This document shows, piece by piece, positions 61,464 to 64,000 of a stretch of DNA of 64,000 nucleotides. Origin of the DNA: Pseudoramibacter alactolyticus ATCC 23263 (GTDB taxonomy: Bacteria; Bacillota; Clostridia; Eubacteriales; Eubacteriaceae); the NCBI RefSeq assembly GCF_000185505.1, contig NZ_GL622359.1, positions 2,173,484-2,237,483 of the forward strand, given 5' to 3'. The notes beneath the pieces were generated by a model that did not search any database, had not been told where the DNA came from, and worked only from the letters and a program-made list of their open reading frames with translations. The position numbers and the translations under genes are program-made. The stretch's first letter is position 1, and each line of letters begins with the position of its first letter.

Positions 61464-62666
61464 ATGAATACGATTGTTCAAAAATACGGCGGCACGTCCA
61501 TGGGGACGATCGACCGCATCAAGAATGTGGCCAGACGCATCATTGCCAAGAAGGAACAGGGCAACCGCATGGTGGTGGTGGTTTCGGCGATGGGCAAGAG
61601 CACCGATCAGCTGGTGGCCATGGCCTACGCCATCAACGACAGGCCGCCGAAGCGCGAAATGGACATGCTGCTCGCCACCGGCGAACAGGTTTCCATCTCC
61701 ATGCTTTCCATGGCACTGGCCGAAATGGGGCAGAAGGCGATCTCCTTCACCGGGCCCCAGGTGGGCATCAAAACCAAAGGCGTCCACGGGCGCGCCCGCA
61801 TCATGGACATCGACACCACCAAGATCACCCAGGCGCTGGCCGACGACAGCGTCGTGATCGTCGCGGGCTTTCAGGGGGTGAACGAGAACGACGACATCAC
61901 CACCCTGGGCCGGGGCGGCTCCGACACGTCGGCGGTGGCGCTCTCCTGCGTGCTGCACTGCCCCTGCGAAATCTACACCGACGTGGACGGCATTTACGGC
62001 GTCGATCCAAGGCTTTATCCCCCGGCGAAAAAGCTCGACGTGGTGAGCTACGACGAGATGCTCGAGATGGCCAGCCTCGGCGCCGGCGTGATGCACACCC
62101 GTTCCATCGAGCTCGGCCGCAAATACAACGCGGACATTACCGTGGCGTCGAGCATCCACGATGTGCCCGGCACGCTGATCACGGCCAGTGCCGCCGCGAC
62201 CCAAAAACCCATCACCGGGATGGCGGTCTATAACGACGAGATGATGGTCTCGATCAAAAATGTGCCCTACGACGTGAACATCTCGGCCCGGCTTTTTTCG
62301 GCGCTGGCCGCGGCGGGCATCAACGTTGACATGATCAGCCAGACCTCGCCCATCGCCGATCGGATGCACATTTCCTTTTCGGCCTCCCACGACGATATCG
62401 ACGCGCTGGAAAAGGCGCTGGCCGAATTCCAGGCGGCTTATCCCCAGACGGCCGTCGACCTGCGCGAGGACGCGGTGAAGATGTCGGTGGTCGGCAGCGG
62501 CATGAAGGCGCATCCCGGCGTCGCCAGCAAATTCTTCAGGCTGCTGTCGGCTCAGCACTTCCCGATTTTGATGGTCACCACCTCGGACATCCGCATTTCC
62601 TGCATGATTCCGGCGGAGGCCAGAGAGCGGGCGGTCATGGCGGTGGCCGACGGTTTTGAATTATAA
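61464..62666 (+). CDS. lysC: Aspartokinase
   Basis: A 400-residue aspartokinase, first step of the pathway. IVQKYGGTSMGTIDRIKNVA at the N terminus holds the kinase Lys/Gly loop. TLGRGGSDTSAVALSCVL and EIYTDVDGIYGVDPRL are the substrate-binding blocks. Two ACT domains fill about 260-400. The length and lysine-operon position suggest a lysine-sensitive (class II-like) enzyme. ATG 61464 behind AAAGGGAAAA. Confidence 0.95.
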   Translation: MNTIVQKYGGTSMGTIDRIKNVARRIIAKKEQGNRMVVVVSAMGKSTDQLVAMAYAINDRPPKREMDMLLATGEQVSISMLSMALAEMGQKAISFTGPQVGIKTKGVHGRARIMDIDTTKITQALADDSVVIVAGFQGVNENDDITTLGRGGSDTSAVALSCVLHCPCEIYTDVDGIYGVDPRLYPPAKKLDVVSYDEMLEMASLGAGVMHTRSIELGRKYNADITVASSIHDVPGTLITASAAATQKPITGMAVYNDEMMVSIKNVPYDVNISARLFSALAAAGINVDMISQTSPIADRMHISFSASHDDIDALEKALAEFQAAYPQTAVDLREDAVKMSVVGSGMKAHPGVASKFFRLLSAQHFPILMVTTSDIRISCMIPAEARERAVMAVADGFEL

Positions 62667-62676
62667 GGAGGGCGAT

Positions 62677-63159
62677 GTGGTTAATATTGAAAAACATCCG
62701 GTGGACAGCCTGTCCATCGACTGCGAAAGCCTGATGATTTCCCTGAAGGCGGTGCCCTTCAACAAAAATATCATGAGTCGTCTGCTGGACGATCTGGCCG
62801 CGGCCGGCGTCAACGTGGATGTGATTTCCCGGACGGCACCGGTGGGCGAGACCTTTGACGTGTCGCTGCTCGTGCCCGAGCGGGATATGGCCAGCGTGCG
62901 CGAGATCGCCAATGATCTCGGCAGCGATTTCAAGATGATCGGCATCACGGTCAACAAGAACATCACCCGGCTCAACCTGCACGGCATCGGCATGCGCACC
63001 CAGTCCGGGGTGGCGGCGCGCTATCTGCAGGTCTTCGCCGACAATGACATCCAGGTGATGATGGTTACCACGTCGGAAATCTGCATCTCCTGCATCGTCC
63101 GCAACGAGGACGCCAAAAAGGCGGCGACGGCGATTCAGGCCGCCTTTCAGTTACAATAA
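62677..63159 (+). CDS. Stand-alone aspartokinase-like regulatory (ACT-domain) subunit
   Basis: A 160-residue protein made only of the two C-terminal ACT domains of an aspartokinase. Blocks parallel those of LysC: VPFNKNIMSRLLDDLAAAGV with VPYDVNISARLFSALAAAGI, and VMMVTTSEICISCIV with ILMVTTSDIRISCMI. It lacks the kinase domain. In Bacillus aspartokinase II the small beta subunit comes from an internal start; here it is a separate gene. GTG 62677 behind AAGGAGGG, 10 bases after lysC. It probably pairs with LysC and adjusts feedback by lysine or threonine. Confidence 0.85.
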   Translation: MVNIEKHPVDSLSIDCESLMISLKAVPFNKNIMSRLLDDLAAAGVNVDVISRTAPVGETFDVSLLVPERDMASVREIANDLGSDFKMIGITVNKNITRLNLHGIGMRTQSGVAARYLQVFADNDIQVMMVTTSEICISCIVRNEDAKKAATAIQAAFQLQ

Positions 63160-63208
63160 TGTTACAGAATTTGGCCGCTGACGTCGTGCAAAGCGGGATG
63201 GGGTATGG

Positions 63209-63214
63209 TATAAT
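63209..63214 (+). promoter_or_regulatory. Extended -10 of the acidic protein gene
   Basis: TGGTATAAT (63206-63214) with a weak -35 (GTGCAA, 63186-63191). AGGAG lies 7 bases before the ATG at 63244. Confidence 0.6.
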
Positions 63215-63243
63215 TTTTCCAATTTTGAAGTAGGAGCAGAAAG

Positions 63244-64000
63244 ATGGCTCAAGATGAAATGAAAAAAAACCCGGCGGCCGCCGAGGCGCCGGTCGAAGCG
63301 CAGGCAGAACCCACGCCCGTTAGCGAAGCATCTCCTCCGGAGGCCGGCGGCGACACCGCTCGGTTTTTGGAAGAGGGGGACGCGACGGAAATGCCTGACG
63401 CGGGTGTCGAAGCGGCCGACGCATCAGCAGATGATGCCGAAAGTGCCGCCGATGAGGCAAACGCCGCCGATCGTGAGGACGCAGCGGCGGATGTCCCCGA
63501 TGCGGCGGATGAAGAAACGCAGATCGCGGAGGCGGTCACCGAAGCGCCGGACGAAACGGCGTCGGAGGCGGCGGAATCGGCCGATGAAACGGTGCCAGCC
63601 GAAGAGGAAGCGCTGCCGGAAGAGACGGCAACTGAAGCTGAAGCGGTAGACGCATCGACGGGCGGCGAAGCCACCGTCGAAACGGCAACAGAAGAAGACA
63701 CGGACTCCGACGGCGCGGGCGCGCCTGAAGAAAGCGCGGATAAGGCCGCGGATTTAGACGAAAGGGCCGGCGGCACCGACGCGGCGAATGAAACAGCTTA
63801 TGACGAAGAAACATTGGCAGAAGATTCGGACGCGGGCGACACCGACGCTGACGAAAGCGCGATAACCGAATCGTCAGACGCGGAGGCGGTTACCGAAGAG
63901 CCGGACGAAACGCCGTCGGAGGCGGCGGAATCGGTCGATGAAACGGTGCCGGCCGAAGAGGAAGCGCTGCCGGAAGAGACGGCAGCTGAAGCTGAAGTGG
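63244..64000 (+). CDS. Highly acidic, internally repeated protein (runs off the window)
   Basis: At least 252 residues, nearly all Ala, Glu, Asp, Thr, Ser, Gly, Pro and Val, with no hydrophobic stretch in the visible part. A block of about 39 residues recurs 118 residues later: EAVTEAPDETASEAAESADE (about residue 96) and EAVTEEPDETPSEAAESVDE (about residue 214), each followed by TVPAEEEALPEETA. The visible part is probably the unfolded N-terminal arm of a larger protein whose folded domain lies beyond the window, as seen in some FtsY, RNase or initiation-factor homologues. The identity cannot be told from here. Confidence 0.7.
   Translation, partial: MAQDEMKKNPAAAEAPVEAQAEPTPVSEASPPEAGGDTARFLEEGDATEMPDAGVEAADASADDAESAADEANAADREDAAADVPDAADEETQIAEAVTEAPDETASEAAESADETVPAEEEALPEETATEAEAVDASTGGEATVETATEEDTDSDGAGAPEESADKAADLDERAGGTDAANETAYDEETLAEDSDAGDTDADESAITESSDAEAVTEEPDETPSEAAESVDETVPAEEEALPEETAAEAEV

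Overview
The window comes from a low-oxygen, Gram-positive bacterium, most likely a member of the Firmicutes (Eubacteriales, Eubacteriaceae-like). This is inferred from the gene content: an anaerobic-type glycerol-3-phosphate oxidation set with a DUF1667 protein, GlpP antitermination, HrcA/CIRCE heat-shock control, a lysine riboswitch, DapH-type lysine synthesis, ECF transporters and a type II-A CRISPR system. Most genes are GC-rich. Three stretches (about 12.2-28.5 kb, 42.5-50.3 kb, 51.4-53 kb) are clearly AT-rich and look acquired.

Layout: (1) 0-3.5 kb, a secreted BspA-like leucine-rich-repeat surface protein on the minus strand, split by a frameshift in an A7 tract. (2) 3.6-11.9 kb, glycerol use: glpK, glpP, a GlpA-like FAD dehydrogenase, a partner NAD/FAD oxidoreductase and a DUF1667 protein on the minus strand, with divergent dhaK and dhaL (no dhaM). 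Leader hairpins suggest GlpP antitermination. (3) 12.2-28.1 kb, an AT-rich island: methyltransferase, nitroreductase, AraC regulator, then a TetR regulator with a 44-bp palindromic operator, two complete ECF modules around a pair of exporter-fold ABC half-transporters, an ATC-hydrolase-like protein, a methyltransferase and a MATE pump. The best guess is import and processing of a thiazoline-containing metallophore or cofactor. (4) 28.7-32.8 kb, a Zur-znuACB zinc operon with a small Cys/His membrane protein and a lipoprotein. (5) 32.9-36.9 kb, small hypotheticals, a solitary amino-acid binding protein, a tyrosine phosphatase and hemW. (6) 37-42 kb, hrcA-grpE-dnaK-dnaJ behind a perfect CIRCE element.

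(7) 42.0-51.2 kb, a type II-A CRISPR-Cas locus: tracrRNA (divergent from cas9), cas9 (split by one extra A in an A7 tract), cas1, cas2, csn2, a leader with an ATTTTGAG end, and 12 repeats with 11 spacers. A second, decayed tracrRNA-like copy lies 2.1 kb further out, separated by a flavoprotein reductase gene and an IS30 remnant. (8) 51.3-54.5 kb, tRNA-Gly(CCC), a DUF2975/XRE pair, a small Cys-rich protein and a Wzx-type flippase. (9) 54.6-57.2 kb, a DUF134-NifX fusion, a C_GCAxxG_C_C protein, a decayed IS3 element with both terminal repeats, and a small membrane protein with one in-frame TAG. (10) 57.5-63.2 kb, a lysine-riboswitch operon asd-dapA-dapB-dapH-lysC plus a stand-alone aspartokinase regulatory subunit. 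The window ends inside a very acidic, internally repeated protein.

All identifications rest on reading motifs and overall protein character by eye. No database search or alignment program was run. Start codons were chosen from ribosome-binding sites and overlaps.
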